In this document: positions 17,831-27,155 of the stretch, piece after piece | Layout of the letters: each line of letters starts with the position of its first letter | How positions within the stretch are numbered: position 1 is the stretch's first letter | Assembly: GCF_005860765.1 (NCBI RefSeq) | Contig: NZ_VCEI01000028.1 | Coordinates: forward strand, 496,001 to 560,000 | DNA: 64,000 bases | From: Dyadobacter sediminis | GTDB lineage: Bacteria > Bacteroidota > Bacteroidia > Cytophagales > Spirosomataceae | Direction of reading: 5' to 3' | Made by a program: the position numbers and the translations under genes | Notes under the pieces: model-generated | Database searches by the model: none | Seen by the model: only the letters and a program-made list of their open reading frames with translations | What the model was told of the DNA's origin: nothing

Positions 17831-18865
17831 TTATTTGTTGTTCAGTTCCAGCTTTGCAAAAAGGTCGTTGAACATGAGTTGAATATCCAGCTTGTCATAA
17901 ATCCGGATATTTCTTCCTGTATGATTATACTGATACAAACCCTGATCATTAATTTTCGGTGCCGTTTTAAGAACATAATGACTGGAAGACGGATCAGCTT
18001 CAAACGATGACTGAAGTGCAGTCAGCAAGACAAGCGGACTGTCACCAAAAATGTAAGTTTCCCCCATATTTACATATTTAATAATCCTCTGCATGAGGTT
18101 TTCAATAGCGCTGGCTAGGTATTTACCGGTTTCTCCTTTGGTTTTTATCTTAAGAAGCAGTTCCGAATAAGGTAAAAGCGCCTGTCTGTAGGCATTTCGC
18201 GGAACCTGCCACAATGGAATGGACGACTTGTTAAAAATAACTTTGGCCGCGTTAATATCAATTCCCAGATTATATTCCAGCAGCGTATAGTTTGGCGGTG
18301 GGTAGGCAAGATCTGTATATTCCGGGCCGCCAATCCAAATGAGCGTGATCTTTTTGGCAATTTCCGGATTTGTCAAGACGGCACTTGCCATCTCTGTGAG
18401 CCCGGCCCCGCAAACAACGTATAACGGCAGTTTGGTGTCCGTTCTCAATGCTTCTTTGATAATAAAATCAACGGCTTTGCTTTTTACAGGCACGCTGTCG
18501 GATGTCATGCCCGTATTTGATCCCGCAATAACCGGAATTTTGCTGCCGGGTTTAAGCATTTTAAGTAATTCAGAAGCTTTTGCCGCTGCATTGTCGGCCT
18601 GGGTTCTGGAATTATCAAAACCGTCGTCTGGCTTCAGATGCGAACCGACAATGGCACTTATTTCCACAGATGGTGAAAGTAAATGATGCGCAAGCTGGAA
18701 CAAACCGTCCGGATCTCCGCTGAAATCATTGTCTATAATGACCCGCATGCGCGGTTGAACCCGTTCATTGTTAAAGATATTTCTGTTCTGGGCAAATCCC
18801 GTGCAGGAAAATAAGGCAATAGCAATGATCAGGTTACGAGCCGTTCTGATGTAAAGTCTTTTCAT
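17831..18865 (-). CDS. Secreted nucleoside hydrolase-like protein
   Basis: 344 residues with a signal peptide (ARNLIIAIALFSCTGFAQ). The mature start MRVIIDNDFSGDPDGLFQ is a variant of the DxDxxxDD calcium-binding signature of inosine/uridine nucleoside hydrolases; further family-like stretches are NAAAKASELLKML, PVIAGSNTGM, PLYVVCGAGLTEMASAV and TLIWIGGPEY. The variant signature leaves two Asp at the key positions, so activity is possible, but the substrate may not be a standard nucleoside; extracytoplasmic location is unusual for salvage enzymes. An XRE regulator gene lies 16 bp upstream on the same strand. Confidence 0.85.
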   Translation of the reverse strand: MKRLYIRTARNLIIAIALFSCTGFAQNRNIFNNERVQPRMRVIIDNDFSGDPDGLFQLAHHLLSPSVEISAIVGSHLKPDDGFDNSRTQADNAAAKASELLKMLKPGSKIPVIAGSNTGMTSDSVPVKSKAVDFIIKEALRTDTKLPLYVVCGAGLTEMASAVLTNPEIAKKITLIWIGGPEYTDLAYPPPNYTLLEYNLGIDINAAKVIFNKSSIPLWQVPRNAYRQALLPYSELLLKIKTKGETGKYLASAIENLMQRIIKYVNMGETYIFGDSPLVLLTALQSSFEADPSSSHYVLKTAPKINDQGLYQYNHTGRNIRIYDKLDIQLMFNDLFAKLELNNK

Positions 18866-18881
18866 GCTTTACATTTTAGCG

Positions 18882-19139
18882 CTACGTAAATTCCCTTTTC
18901 TGATTTGCTTTTCTGGAACTTTGGCATATGTTCTTTTCATAAAATATTTCCATTTCTTCCTTGCTTGCAAAGCCGAAGTGATTTGCAATTTTGTTCGCAG
19001 TATCTTTTGAAATATGAATTTTGCCGCTTTCAATTTTGCTGATGGATTGCTGTTTCACATTCAGCAGTTCGGCAATTTCATTTTGCTTGATGCCTCTCAT
19101 CATCCGGATTGACCGCATTTTTTCATTAAATCCTGACAT
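18882..19139 (-). CDS. XRE-family helix-turn-helix regulator
   Basis: 85 residues, almost wholly one HTH_3 domain: MRSIRMMRGIKQNEIAELLNVKQQSISKIESGKIHISKDTANKIANHFG. Short XRE proteins of this type are DNA-binding repressors or regulators of adjacent genes. The nucleoside-hydrolase-like gene follows 16 bp downstream, so the two are probably cotranscribed; the HTH protein may control that small operon. No partner toxin was seen, so a toxin-antitoxin role is not supported. Confidence 0.88.
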   Translation of the reverse strand: MSGFNEKMRSIRMMRGIKQNEIAELLNVKQQSISKIESGKIHISKDTANKIANHFGFASKEEMEIFYEKNICQSSRKANQKREFT

Positions 19140-19412
19140 TTAACAAGATAACTTTAAGTGTGTGAATGAACTTTTTGCAAAATAGGGTAAATACTTTCCA
19201 GCAGCAAGTTGTAAAATACAACTACTATTTATTCATCATGCAACTTAGCTGTTTTTACAAAAAAATAAACCTGCTGATGAAGCTGCCAGCAGCAAAAAAA
19301 TGAATTAGAGATAAAATTTCAAATAAAGAATTGCCTGGACAGCATAAGTCAAGATTTCCACTTCCTGAATTTTGCTTTTGATCAAATACTTAGGTCAGAA
19401 AAGCTAACCGCC

Positions 19413-19447
19413 AAAAGCTAAAAGCTAAAAGCTAAAAGCTAATAGCT
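19413..19447. repeat. Tandem heptamer array, AAAAGCT x4 plus one variant
   Basis: Four perfect AAAAGCT copies at 19413-19440 followed by AATAGCT at 19441-19447. Related AGCTAAAAGC-type scraps are at about 797-830, 27211-27243 and 38472-38502, always outside genes. Confidence 0.9.
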
Positions 19448-19492
19448 TTCAGGCAACATACACCGTTGCAATCCGGAATACGTCGCCTGAAA
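19447..19492 (-). terminator. Inverted repeat, possible terminator of the efflux operon
   Basis: TTTCAGGC (19447-19454) and GCCTGAAA (19485-19492) are perfect inverted arms enclosing a smaller GCAAC/GTTGC pair. It lies 8 nt after the outer membrane factor stop on the minus strand. No T run follows, so the terminator call is tentative. Confidence 0.4.
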
Positions 19493-19499
19493 TCCTGCG

Positions 19500-20942
19500 T
19501 TATTCCCAGCCGCCGCCCAGGGAACGGTATAACTCAACCAAAGCGAGAAACTGTTCTTTCTGCACATTGGTGAGATTAAGTTCTGCTTCCAGAACGCTTC
19601 GCTGCGCCGTAATTACTTCCAGGTAAGATGCATAGCCTGTAAGGAAAAGATCTTTGGACGTTGTGACAGCCTGTTGCAGCACGTCCACTTCCTGTGTTTT
19701 CAGCGCTGCAATGCTTTTCGTATTATCGAGTTTTTTCAGACTGGTGCTGACTTCTTCAAACCCTCTTAACACGGTCATGTTGTACGCATACAATGCTTCC
19801 AGACTTGCTGCTTCCGATCTTCTTTGTGCTGCTTTAAGTGCTTTTCTGTTAAAAATTGGTGCTGCAAAGCCGCCAAGCGCATTGTAGGCAACAGAACCCG
19901 GCGAAAACAGCAATCTGCTTTTAAAAGCATTGAAACCCAGCATGGCTGTGATGTTCAGTGAAGGTAAAAAGGCCAGCCGGGCAGCCTGCTGATCCGAATA
20001 ATAAGCCATCATTTCCAGTTGTGCCTGCTGGATATCCGGACGTCTTTTCAGCATGCCGGCAGGAATTCCGGCCTGTACGGATTCCGGAATAACCTGTTCA
20101 GCAACTTTATTTCTGGTTATTTTTTGAGGAAAACGGCCCAAAAGCAGGTTAAGGTTATTTTCGTATTCAACTATTCTTTGCTGCGTACTGAATTCAAGGC
20201 TTTGTGTATTAAGTAATTGGGCCGTTAATTGCTGTACGCCAAGTTCATTGGCCCTTCCGCCTTCTTTTTGTATTTTGATGGTTTCAACGGCCGATTGCTG
20301 CAATGCAATGTTTTTCCGGATGATATCCAGTTCCGTGTCGAGCGCTGTCAATTCAAAATAAATACTTGCAATTTGCGCTATAAGGCCGGTTGTGATGGCA
20401 TGTCTTGCCTTTTCTGTTGCCAGAAGGCGATTGTATGCGGCTTTTTTCTGCGTCTTCAGTTTACCCCAGATATCAATTTCCCAGGTGCTCCGGAATCCTG
20501 CGAAATAATCCGGCAGAAAAGGCGCGGGAAGTTTCCGGTCGTTATCAATGTTCTCCGAAAAGTTGGTGTCATAATTTCCGACGCCGTCCATCGTGTAATC
20601 ACCGAATTTTCTGCCGCCGCCCGAAACTTCTCCTGCAATCACAGGAAGCAAAGCGCCTTGTGCAAAAAGCATATTGGACCTTGCCATTTCAATCCGCTGA
20701 ACAGCCATTTTCAGATCAAGGTTGTTCTGAATAGCCGTATCGATCAGTGCAACCAAATGCGGGTCGTTAAAAAACGATTTCCATTGTATGGCGCCAATGC
20801 CCGTTGAATCCGTCTGGCCGGAAAAAGATTTTGGCGTACTTATTCTGGAAGTATGCTCCACGGGCCGCATCAGTTTGCACCCGGATATTGCAAGAAGCAT
20901 TCCGAATAAAAGTATAGGATAAGTCCTTTTACAGGTTTTCAT
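19500..20942 (-). CDS. RND efflux outer membrane factor lipoprotein (OprM/NodT-type)
   Basis: 480 residues, the usual size for the TolC-like channel of a tripartite pump. It has a lipoprotein signal (PILLFGMLLAISGCK, lipobox ISGC) and the duplicated outer efflux protein repeat, with typical segments DLKMAVQRIEMARSN, FRSTWEIDIWGKLKTQKKAA, VIPESVQAGIPAGMLKRRPDI and YNMTVLRGFEEVSTSLKKLD. It forms the outer membrane exit duct for the pump encoded immediately upstream (69 bp gap), making it the last gene of a three-gene operon. Confidence 0.96.
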   Translation of the reverse strand: MKTCKRTYPILLFGMLLAISGCKLMRPVEHTSRISTPKSFSGQTDSTGIGAIQWKSFFNDPHLVALIDTAIQNNLDLKMAVQRIEMARSNMLFAQGALLPVIAGEVSGGGRKFGDYTMDGVGNYDTNFSENIDNDRKLPAPFLPDYFAGFRSTWEIDIWGKLKTQKKAAYNRLLATEKARHAITTGLIAQIASIYFELTALDTELDIIRKNIALQQSAVETIKIQKEGGRANELGVQQLTAQLLNTQSLEFSTQQRIVEYENNLNLLLGRFPQKITRNKVAEQVIPESVQAGIPAGMLKRRPDIQQAQLEMMAYYSDQQAARLAFLPSLNITAMLGFNAFKSRLLFSPGSVAYNALGGFAAPIFNRKALKAAQRRSEAASLEALYAYNMTVLRGFEEVSTSLKKLDNTKSIAALKTQEVDVLQQAVTTSKDLFLTGYASYLEVITAQRSVLEAELNLTNVQKEQFLALVELYRSLGGGWE

Positions 20943-21011
20943 GATTATAAATCTGTTTGAAATAGGGCAGCCGGCAGTAATCTGGCCGGCTGCCTTGAAA
21001 AAAGTCCCGAA

Positions 21012-24000
21012 TCAGTCCAGCACGACTTCTTCTTCTTTCGCAACCGTCTGCTCCACTTTTTTACGTTTTGCAAAACCGGCAAAGAGAACATATAAGCCCG
21101 GAATGATAATCACACCAAACAAAGTACCGATGAGCATTCCGCCGGCAGCAGCCGTTCCGATGGAGCGGTTCCCCATGGCTCCGGCACCCGAAGCAATACA
21201 AAGCGGAATGAGTCCGGCGATGAACGCAAAGGAAGTCATCAGGATCGGACGCAGACGTTCTGTGGCACCTTCCAGCGCAGCTTCCAGGATGGAACGGCCT
21301 TCTTTCTGGCGAATAATGGCATATTCGACGATAAGGATTGCATTTTTACCCAGCAAACCAATCAGCATGACCAGTGAAACCTGCGCATAAATGTTGTTTT
21401 CAAGGCCAAGCAGTTTCAGCGAAAGAAAGGCACCGAAAACGCCTGTCGGAAGCGACAGAATTACAGGTAAGGGCAGCAAAAAGCTTTCATACTGCGCAGA
21501 AAGCAGTAAATACACGAAAATAAGGCATATCGCAAAGATGAATACAGCCTGGTTTCCGGACAGAATCTCTTCACGCGTCATTCCGGACCAGTCGTAAGTA
21601 AATCCTTTGGGCAGTTTTTCCTTTGCAACCCTTTCCACCGCTTTGATGGCATCGCCGCTGCTGTAACCCGGCGCAGCATCGCCGTTGATCATGGCGGAAG
21701 TGAACATGTTGTAACGCGTCAGCAGTTCCGGCCCGTAAACTCTTTCCAGACGGATGAAAGTGGAAAAAGGAACCATTTCGTCCCGGTCATTTTTGACGTA
21801 AAGTTTCAGGATATCTTCCGGATTTTTCCTCGATTCCGGATCTGCCTGCACCATGACTTTATACATTTGTCCGAAACGGATAAAATTGGAAGCGTAAAAA
21901 CTTCCGACAAGCGTCTGAAGCGTACTCATGGCTTTGTCAATGGAAACGCCTTTTTTGGCCGCAATATCCGAATCCACATGGATCAGATACTGAGGGAAAT
22001 TGGCGTCAAAGCTGCTGAACGCACTTCCGATTTCAGGCGCATCCGACAATGCCTTGACAAATTCGTTTGTGATGGCTGCCGTTTTCTGAAGATCATCGCT
22101 TCCCGTGCGGTCCTGAACCCTCAACTCAAAACCGCTTGAATTGCCAAATCCGGGAACTGTCGGCGGAGGAAAAAACTGGATGTCTGCGTCGGTAATGTGC
22201 TTTGTTTTCTCTTCCAGTTCCTTGATGATGTCATTGACGGAAGCAACGCGTACATCCCATGGTTTCAGGTTCACCATAGCCATGCCGTACGATGCGCCGG
22301 CAGATTCGGTCATCAGACTGTAACCGGACAAAGTAGTTACGGATTCCACAGGTTCCAGCTTCTGCGCCACTTTCTGAATATCATCCAGAACCGTTTCCGT
22401 ACGTTCAACTGTTGCACCGACCGGTGTTGTTACGTTCACATAAAGCATTCCCTGATCTTCCGTTGGGATAAAACCCGTTGGCAGGATGGTGTTTATGCCC
22501 CATGTGCCGATACAGAAAGCAAGCAGCAGTCCAATTGTAACCATTCTACGGTTTGCAATGACGGAAAGCAGATTTCTGTATTTTGATGAAACAGCATCAT
22601 AACCATTATTGAACTTTCTGAAAAAACGGTTGAGAAGTGTATCTTTTGCAGGCTGACCGTGTGTATTTTTCAGCATCAGCGCGCACAAAGCCGGTGTAAG
22701 CGTAAGCGCGTTGATACCCGAAATAACAATGGAAATAGCGAGCGTTACAGAAAATTGTCTGTAAAAAATCCCGACAGGCCCGGACATAAAGGCCACGGGT
22801 ACAAACACTGCCGACATCACGAGCGTAATGGCAACAATGGCACCGCTCATTTCTTTCATGGCTTCAATCGTTGCAGGCATGGCATCCAGATGCTTTTCGG
22901 CCATTTTTGCATGCACAGCTTCCACGACGACAATGGCATTGTCCACGACAATTCCGATGGCCAGTACCAAAGCAAAAAGCGTAAGCAAGTTGATGGAAAA
23001 ACCAAAAAGCTGCATGAAAGCAAATGTTCCTACCAATGCAACGGGAACGGCAAGCGCCGGGATCAGCGTGGAGCGGAAATCCTGTAAAAACAGGTATACA
23101 ATAAGAATGACAAGGATAAATGCTTCAATCAGCGTTCTGACCACTTCATGAATGGAAGCATCCAGAAAGCGGGAAACGTCGTAGGAAATCGTGTAATCCA
23201 TTCCGGGCGGAAAAGCCGATTCTTTCAGCTCAGCTACTCTTTTTTTGACATTGGCGATGACATCCTGTGCGTTGGAGCCCGGCCGCTGTTTCATCATGAT
23301 GGATGCCGAAGGCCGCCCGTCCGACTTGGAGCTCATGTTATAATTCAGCGTTCCGAATTCGACATCGGCCACATCTTTGAGTTTGAGCATGGAACCGTCC
23401 GCATTGGCGCGGATGACAATATTTTCATACTGTGCCGGTTCAAAAAGCTTTCCGGTATATTTCAGTACGTATTGCAGCATCTGCGTGCTTTTCCCTGAAC
23501 TCACGCCCGTTTTGCCCGGCGCTGCTTCCACATTCTGATCGCGGATTGCCTGCACAACTTCATCCGCAGATACGTTGTAACTGATCATTCTTTCGGGTTT
23601 CAGCCAAACGCGCATGGAGTAATCCTTGCTGCCCATGATTTCGGCGCGGCCTACGCCATCAATCCTTTTCAGTTCTGCAAGAATGTTGATATCGGCAAAG
23701 TTGTATACGAAATCTTCGCCGACGGTCGTATCCGAACTCATAATGTCCAGATACATCAGCATGCTGTTTACTTCCTTTTCCGTCGTGACGCCGGCTTTGA
23801 TTACTTCTTCCGGAAGTTCGTCAATGACCGTCTGGACACGGTTTTGTACGTTTACCGCTGCAAGATCCGGATCGGTTCCTACTTCAAATGAAATATTGAT
23901 CAGCGTAACGCCGTCATTGCTTGAAACAGAAGACATATACGTCATGCCGGGAACCCCGTTGATGGCTCTTTCCAGCGGAATGGCAACGGCTTTGGCACAT

Positions 24001-24167
24001 ACTTCGGCGTTTGCACCGGTATAACGGGCCGTTACGACAACAGACGGCGGAACGATATCGGGAAACTGCGAAACGGGTAGTCCGACAAGCGCGAAAATCC
24101 CTAAAAGTGTTATAAAAAGAGATATGACCAGCGACAGCACCGGCCTTTCAATGAAAGTCTTGAACAT
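21012..24167 (-). CDS. HAE1-family RND multidrug efflux pump (AcrB/MexB-like)
   Basis: 1051 residues of an inner membrane proton-drug antiporter. Start MFKTFIERPVLSLVISLFITLLGIFAL is the classic RND N-terminus; the proton relay motif GIVVDNAIVVVEAV with its paired Asp is in TM4, and G-rich TM helices repeat after residue 870 (LLGKNAILIVEYA). Two large periplasmic loops lie between TM1/2 and TM7/8. It partners with the adaptor gene upstream (36 bp) and the outer membrane factor downstream. The family expels hydrophobic antibiotics, dyes and detergents; exact substrates cannot be read from sequence. No local regulator is adjacent. Confidence 0.97.
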   Translation of the reverse strand: MFKTFIERPVLSLVISLFITLLGIFALVGLPVSQFPDIVPPSVVVTARYTGANAEVCAKAVAIPLERAINGVPGMTYMSSVSSNDGVTLINISFEVGTDPDLAAVNVQNRVQTVIDELPEEVIKAGVTTEKEVNSMLMYLDIMSSDTTVGEDFVYNFADINILAELKRIDGVGRAEIMGSKDYSMRVWLKPERMISYNVSADEVVQAIRDQNVEAAPGKTGVSSGKSTQMLQYVLKYTGKLFEPAQYENIVIRANADGSMLKLKDVADVEFGTLNYNMSSKSDGRPSASIMMKQRPGSNAQDVIANVKKRVAELKESAFPPGMDYTISYDVSRFLDASIHEVVRTLIEAFILVILIVYLFLQDFRSTLIPALAVPVALVGTFAFMQLFGFSINLLTLFALVLAIGIVVDNAIVVVEAVHAKMAEKHLDAMPATIEAMKEMSGAIVAITLVMSAVFVPVAFMSGPVGIFYRQFSVTLAISIVISGINALTLTPALCALMLKNTHGQPAKDTLLNRFFRKFNNGYDAVSSKYRNLLSVIANRRMVTIGLLLAFCIGTWGINTILPTGFIPTEDQGMLYVNVTTPVGATVERTETVLDDIQKVAQKLEPVESVTTLSGYSLMTESAGASYGMAMVNLKPWDVRVASVNDIIKELEEKTKHITDADIQFFPPPTVPGFGNSSGFELRVQDRTGSDDLQKTAAITNEFVKALSDAPEIGSAFSSFDANFPQYLIHVDSDIAAKKGVSIDKAMSTLQTLVGSFYASNFIRFGQMYKVMVQADPESRKNPEDILKLYVKNDRDEMVPFSTFIRLERVYGPELLTRYNMFTSAMINGDAAPGYSSGDAIKAVERVAKEKLPKGFTYDWSGMTREEILSGNQAVFIFAICLIFVYLLLSAQYESFLLPLPVILSLPTGVFGAFLSLKLLGLENNIYAQVSLVMLIGLLGKNAILIVEYAIIRQKEGRSILEAALEGATERLRPILMTSFAFIAGLIPLCIASGAGAMGNRSIGTAAAGGMLIGTLFGVIIIPGLYVLFAGFAKRKKVEQTVAKEEEVVLD

Positions 24168-24203
24168 GATTTTAATTTCAGGTGAACACTGAGATAAAGG
24201 CTT

Positions 24204-25355
24204 TTACCGAGCGCTGAGCGCTACTTTTTCATTTACAGCGCCAAGGCTGTCCATGGAAATGGCTTTTGGTGAAATGGTAGCGCCGTCTTTAAGCCCCTGA
24301 ACGCCTTCACAGACAATGGTTTCACCGGATTTCAGTCCTGACTTTACGATATAAAAATTGTCAAATCGGGATCGCGGGACAAAGCTCCTGGTTTTGACTT
24401 TGTTGTTTTTGTCCATGACATAAACAAAGCTTTTATCCTGAATTTCAAACGTTGCTTTCTGCGGGATCAGAATGGCGTTGTCAACGGTGTTCGTCAGGCG
24501 AATGGTACCGGTGGAGCCGTGTTTGAGCAGTTTTTCAGGGTTGGAAAAGCGTGCGCGGAATGCAATGGAACCCGTTCCTTCGTCAAAAGCGCCTTCCATT
24601 GTTTCAATTGTACCTTTGTGCTTGAAAAAAGAGCCGTCTGCAAGTTCCAGCTCAACAACCGTATGGCCATTGCTGGCTTTTCCTCTGGCCTTTACATATT
24701 CAAGGTATTCGTTTTCGGAAACATTGAAGTAGGCAAATACATTTTTGGTATCGGAAAGTGTCGTAAGTAGCGTTCCTTCGTTGATAAGGCTTCCTACTTT
24801 GTACGGAATGCGGTCGATAATGCCATCAAATGGTGCTTTGATCTGGGTTTGGGCAAGATGAATAGAAGCTTTGGATTTTTCAGAACGGGCTTCTTCAATC
24901 CTTGCATTTACGGCTGCCAGCTTGGCCTCCGCCACTTCCACTTCGGTTTTGGAAATTACATTTTTTTCCGCGAGCAATTTGACCCTTTTCAGTTCGAGTT
25001 CTGCACCTTTGGCTTCTGCAATAGCGCTCTGGAGATTTGCTTTCGCCTTTGCCAGCTGCGCCTCATATTCTTCATTGTTGATCCGGAACAATGTTTGTCC
25101 TTTTTTAACTTCCTTGCCTTCGTCCACGTATACTTCTTCCAGATAACCTTTTACCCGGGCATATATTTCGACGTTCTTGATGGCATGAATATCGCCGACA
25201 TATTCTCTGTGCAGTTCCGTTTTCTGAGGTTTCAGCTCGGTAACCGGAATAGTCAGAACACTGTCTTGTTTTGCAGATGTACTTTCATTCTTTGATGCGC
25301 AGCCATAAGCCAGCATGCTGATCGCAGTTAACAGCGACCAAGGAAGATTTTTCAT
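24204..25355 (-). CDS. RND efflux periplasmic adaptor (membrane fusion protein)
   Basis: 383 residues with a lipoprotein signal (SLLTAISMLAYGCAS, lipobox AYGC). It carries the lipoyl-like half motifs EIYARVKGYLEEVYVDEGKEVKKGQ and TQIKAPFDGIIDRIPYKVGSLI flanking a coiled-coil hairpin (about 95-165, Ala/Lys/Glu-rich), then beta-barrel and membrane-proximal domains (AILIPQKATFEIQDKSFVYV). It bridges the pump and the outer membrane channel. First gene of the operon; the 177 bp upstream holds no other gene. Confidence 0.96.
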   Translation of the reverse strand: MKNLPWSLLTAISMLAYGCASKNESTSAKQDSVLTIPVTELKPQKTELHREYVGDIHAIKNVEIYARVKGYLEEVYVDEGKEVKKGQTLFRINNEEYEAQLAKAKANLQSAIAEAKGAELELKRVKLLAEKNVISKTEVEVAEAKLAAVNARIEEARSEKSKASIHLAQTQIKAPFDGIIDRIPYKVGSLINEGTLLTTLSDTKNVFAYFNVSENEYLEYVKARGKASNGHTVVELELADGSFFKHKGTIETMEGAFDEGTGSIAFRARFSNPEKLLKHGSTGTIRLTNTVDNAILIPQKATFEIQDKSFVYVMDKNNKVKTRSFVPRSRFDNFYIVKSGLKSGETIVCEGVQGLKDGATISPKAISMDSLGAVNEKVALSAR

Positions 25356-25532
25356 AAATAAGTAGATAACAGGGTGGTTATTGGCAATTGGCTATATGCT
25401 ATTTGTTTCGATCCGGCCAAATGAATCGATTGCATAGGAAAATTCTAAAGACTGTCATGCTGGAAAGCCATGAAAATCTTTGCCGTTGTCTTTCAGGAAA
25501 ACGGAATTCAGAAGTAAGAAAAAGGAATTAGA

Positions 25533-25952
25533 TTAAAAGGGGCAGAGGCGATGAAGAAAGCTGTAATAATCCGGAAGCGTCAGCAGTCCTTTATTTACAA
25601 CAATCAGTTTTACAGATTCCCGGACAATTTTCGGAATGCGGGCAAAATTGTAGTTCAGACAATAATGGGAAACAATGGTCTGGAACCTGTACGTGGAATG
25701 CCGGTGACGAAGCAGATCCGACAAGCTTTCTTTCCACTCAAATTCATCGGCCCTGACAATTGCATTTTTTTTGCAGATCGTATTGTCAATAATAATATCG
25801 CAATCCGGAGACTCCGCTGTTTCAACAGTAAAGGGGAAAAATCCGTTTAATTCCGAATTCCGCATACATGCACCTTTCGACTGTTGCGAAAACAGCGAAA
25901 CGGCCAGGATTTGTACCAGGCAGAAAAACAATACAAAAGTTCTTTTTATCAT
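25533..25952 (-). CDS. Hypothetical small secreted protein
   Basis: 139 residues. I do not recognise the family. The N-terminus is a good signal peptide (MIKRTFVLFFCLVQILAVSLFS followed by QQSKG), which supports this strand over the overlapping plus-strand frame at 25551-25850. The mature part has five Cys and a Tyr-rich C-terminal half with YYSFLHRLCPF at the end. Two TACATTTG promoter-like boxes lie about 105-125 nt upstream. It could be a secreted small protein of narrow distribution. Confidence 0.5.
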   Translation of the reverse strand: MIKRTFVLFFCLVQILAVSLFSQQSKGACMRNSELNGFFPFTVETAESPDCDIIIDNTICKKNAIVRADEFEWKESLSDLLRHRHSTYRFQTIVSHYCLNYNFARIPKIVRESVKLIVVNKGLLTLPDYYSFLHRLCPF

Positions 25953-26055
25953 GATACTGAATAAAATCAGGTCATTAAAAATTCATACTTTTATAATGAA
26001 TTCAAGAATGAATGGAATTATTGGAACGAAATTGTGATATTAAACCGTAATAATC

Positions 26056-26077
26056 CAAATGTAACAATTCAAATGTA
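26056..26077 (-). promoter_or_regulatory. Two tandem -7-like promoter boxes
   Basis: CAAATGTA occurs at 26056-26063 and 26070-26077; on the minus strand both read TACATTTG, matching TAnnTTTG. They are 14 bp apart and point toward the hypothetical secreted protein at 25952. Start-site choice between them is unknown. Confidence 0.4.
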
Positions 26078-26226
26078 AAATCCAAATTCCGTTACTTGTT
26101 AATAACTGTTAACCATTTTCATTCTGTACGGGTTTGTACTAAATCTCACAAGTCTTTTATTGCACGTTTTTATAAAGCACTTTTACATTTCCGGCATCAT
26201 CCGGTTTTTGAAAAAACAACAAATGC

Positions 26227-26781
26227 ATGGGTATTGAACCGATAAAAACAAAAAGGTTTGTCCTGACTAAAATGACAGCAGCGGATGGCGACAAGTATTT
26301 CAGGATCAGCAACAATGCCAATGTAATGAAATATGTGACAGGCTACTCGCTCAGCCGCACCGAATCCGACGAGATGCTGAAAGGTTTTCTCGCAGAATAT
26401 GGAAGCGATACTTATCTGGGAAGATATCTGATCGAAAGCCTGGAAAATGGTGAACTGATCGGTGCGGCAAAGCTCGACAGGATCGGTTCGGAAATCGAAA
26501 TCGGTTACAGGGTGGTGGAAGAGCAGTGGGGAAAAGGAATTGCAACGGAAATAGCAGACGGACTGATCCGTTTTGCAAGAAAAAAGCTGGATCCCAGCAA
26601 GGTCATTGCATTTGTCAACGTAAACAATTCTGCTTCCATCCGCGTCCTGGAAAAGGCCGGAATGGTTAATGTGGAAACGATTGAAGATCTGGACAAAGTG
26701 AAATACAAATTTGTTTATTTGCCTGCTATTGCCAAGTTGCTGAGGAAAATAGCAGGCGCTCTTTCCGGTTTTTTCCGATGA
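26227..26781 (+). CDS. GNAT-family N-acetyltransferase (RimJ-like)
   Basis: 184 residues. The acetyl-CoA binding core is visible: IGYRVVEEQWGKGIATEIADGLIRFARKKL followed by FVNVNNSASIRVLEKAGM, the Q/RxxGxG/A loop and typical alpha-helix ending of GNAT enzymes. The N-terminal part (IKTKRFVLTKMTAADGDKYF) matches the RimJ/RimL-type subgroup that acetylates ribosomal protein N-termini or small amines; the real acceptor is unknown. It converges with the next gene, with 35 bp between the stops. Confidence 0.9.
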   Translation: MGIEPIKTKRFVLTKMTAADGDKYFRISNNANVMKYVTGYSLSRTESDEMLKGFLAEYGSDTYLGRYLIESLENGELIGAAKLDRIGSEIEIGYRVVEEQWGKGIATEIADGLIRFARKKLDPSKVIAFVNVNNSASIRVLEKAGMVNVETIEDLDKVKYKFVYLPAIAKLLRKIAGALSGFFR

Positions 26782-26816
26782 GCCTGATTGCCGGAAAAGA
26801 ATACTGAAAAACCATT

Positions 26817-27155
26817 TTACTGTTCTTCCAGAAGCGATTCCCCTTCGGAAAAATCACCGGATGTCCACTGCCACTTTTCATGCATGCGCAGTTTCCCGTT
26901 CGCTAGCTGCTCCGGAGTCGATCGGCAAATGCCGGTTGTAATTTCACCTTTGTCGTTTACCTGATGATAACGCATGTCCAGATTTCCGTTTTCGTCCGCA
27001 ATGGCAATCAGATGCCCGGTTTTTATTCTTCCGCCCGAGTAAGTTGAAGTAACGACATTGCCGTTTTGCTCATAAACAAAATGCATTTCAAGATCCACTT
27101 CTCCGTTCTCGGAGTTGGAAAGCGGTCTGAAAATCCTGTTGTTGTAATTGATCAT
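26817..27155 (-). CDS. Small soluble protein of the type often labelled n-acetylglutamate synthase
   Basis: 112 residues without signal or membrane segment. Sequence of repeated beta-strand units (FVYEQNGNVVTSTYSGGRIKTGHLI, ADENGNLDMRYHQVNDKGEI). I recognise the pattern of a small Bacteroidota family that databases often label n-acetylglutamate synthase. No GNAT or amino-acid-kinase motif is visible and the length is far below an N-acetylglutamate synthase, so I treat the label as unsupported. Its leader contains an AGCTAAAAGC repeat scrap and a -7-like box is 214 nt upstream. Confidence 0.75.
   Translation of the reverse strand: MINYNNRIFRPLSNSENGEVDLEMHFVYEQNGNVVTSTYSGGRIKTGHLIAIADENGNLDMRYHQVNDKGEITTGICRSTPEQLANGKLRMHEKWQWTSGDFSEGESLLEEQ

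Larger units (their letters stand above)
19140..19499. other. Intergenic region without a gene, containing a heptamer repeat and an inverted repeat
   Basis: No ORF with coding character is seen in these 360 bases. They hold an AT-rich stretch upstream of the XRE gene, a tandem AAAAGCT array (19413-19447) and an inverted repeat near the end of the efflux operon (19447-19492). Confidence 0.7.

Noticed and set aside
20229..20807. Plus-strand 192-codon frame inside the outer membrane factor gene
   Set aside because: Antisense to a well-matched OprM-type lipoprotein; no coding signature.
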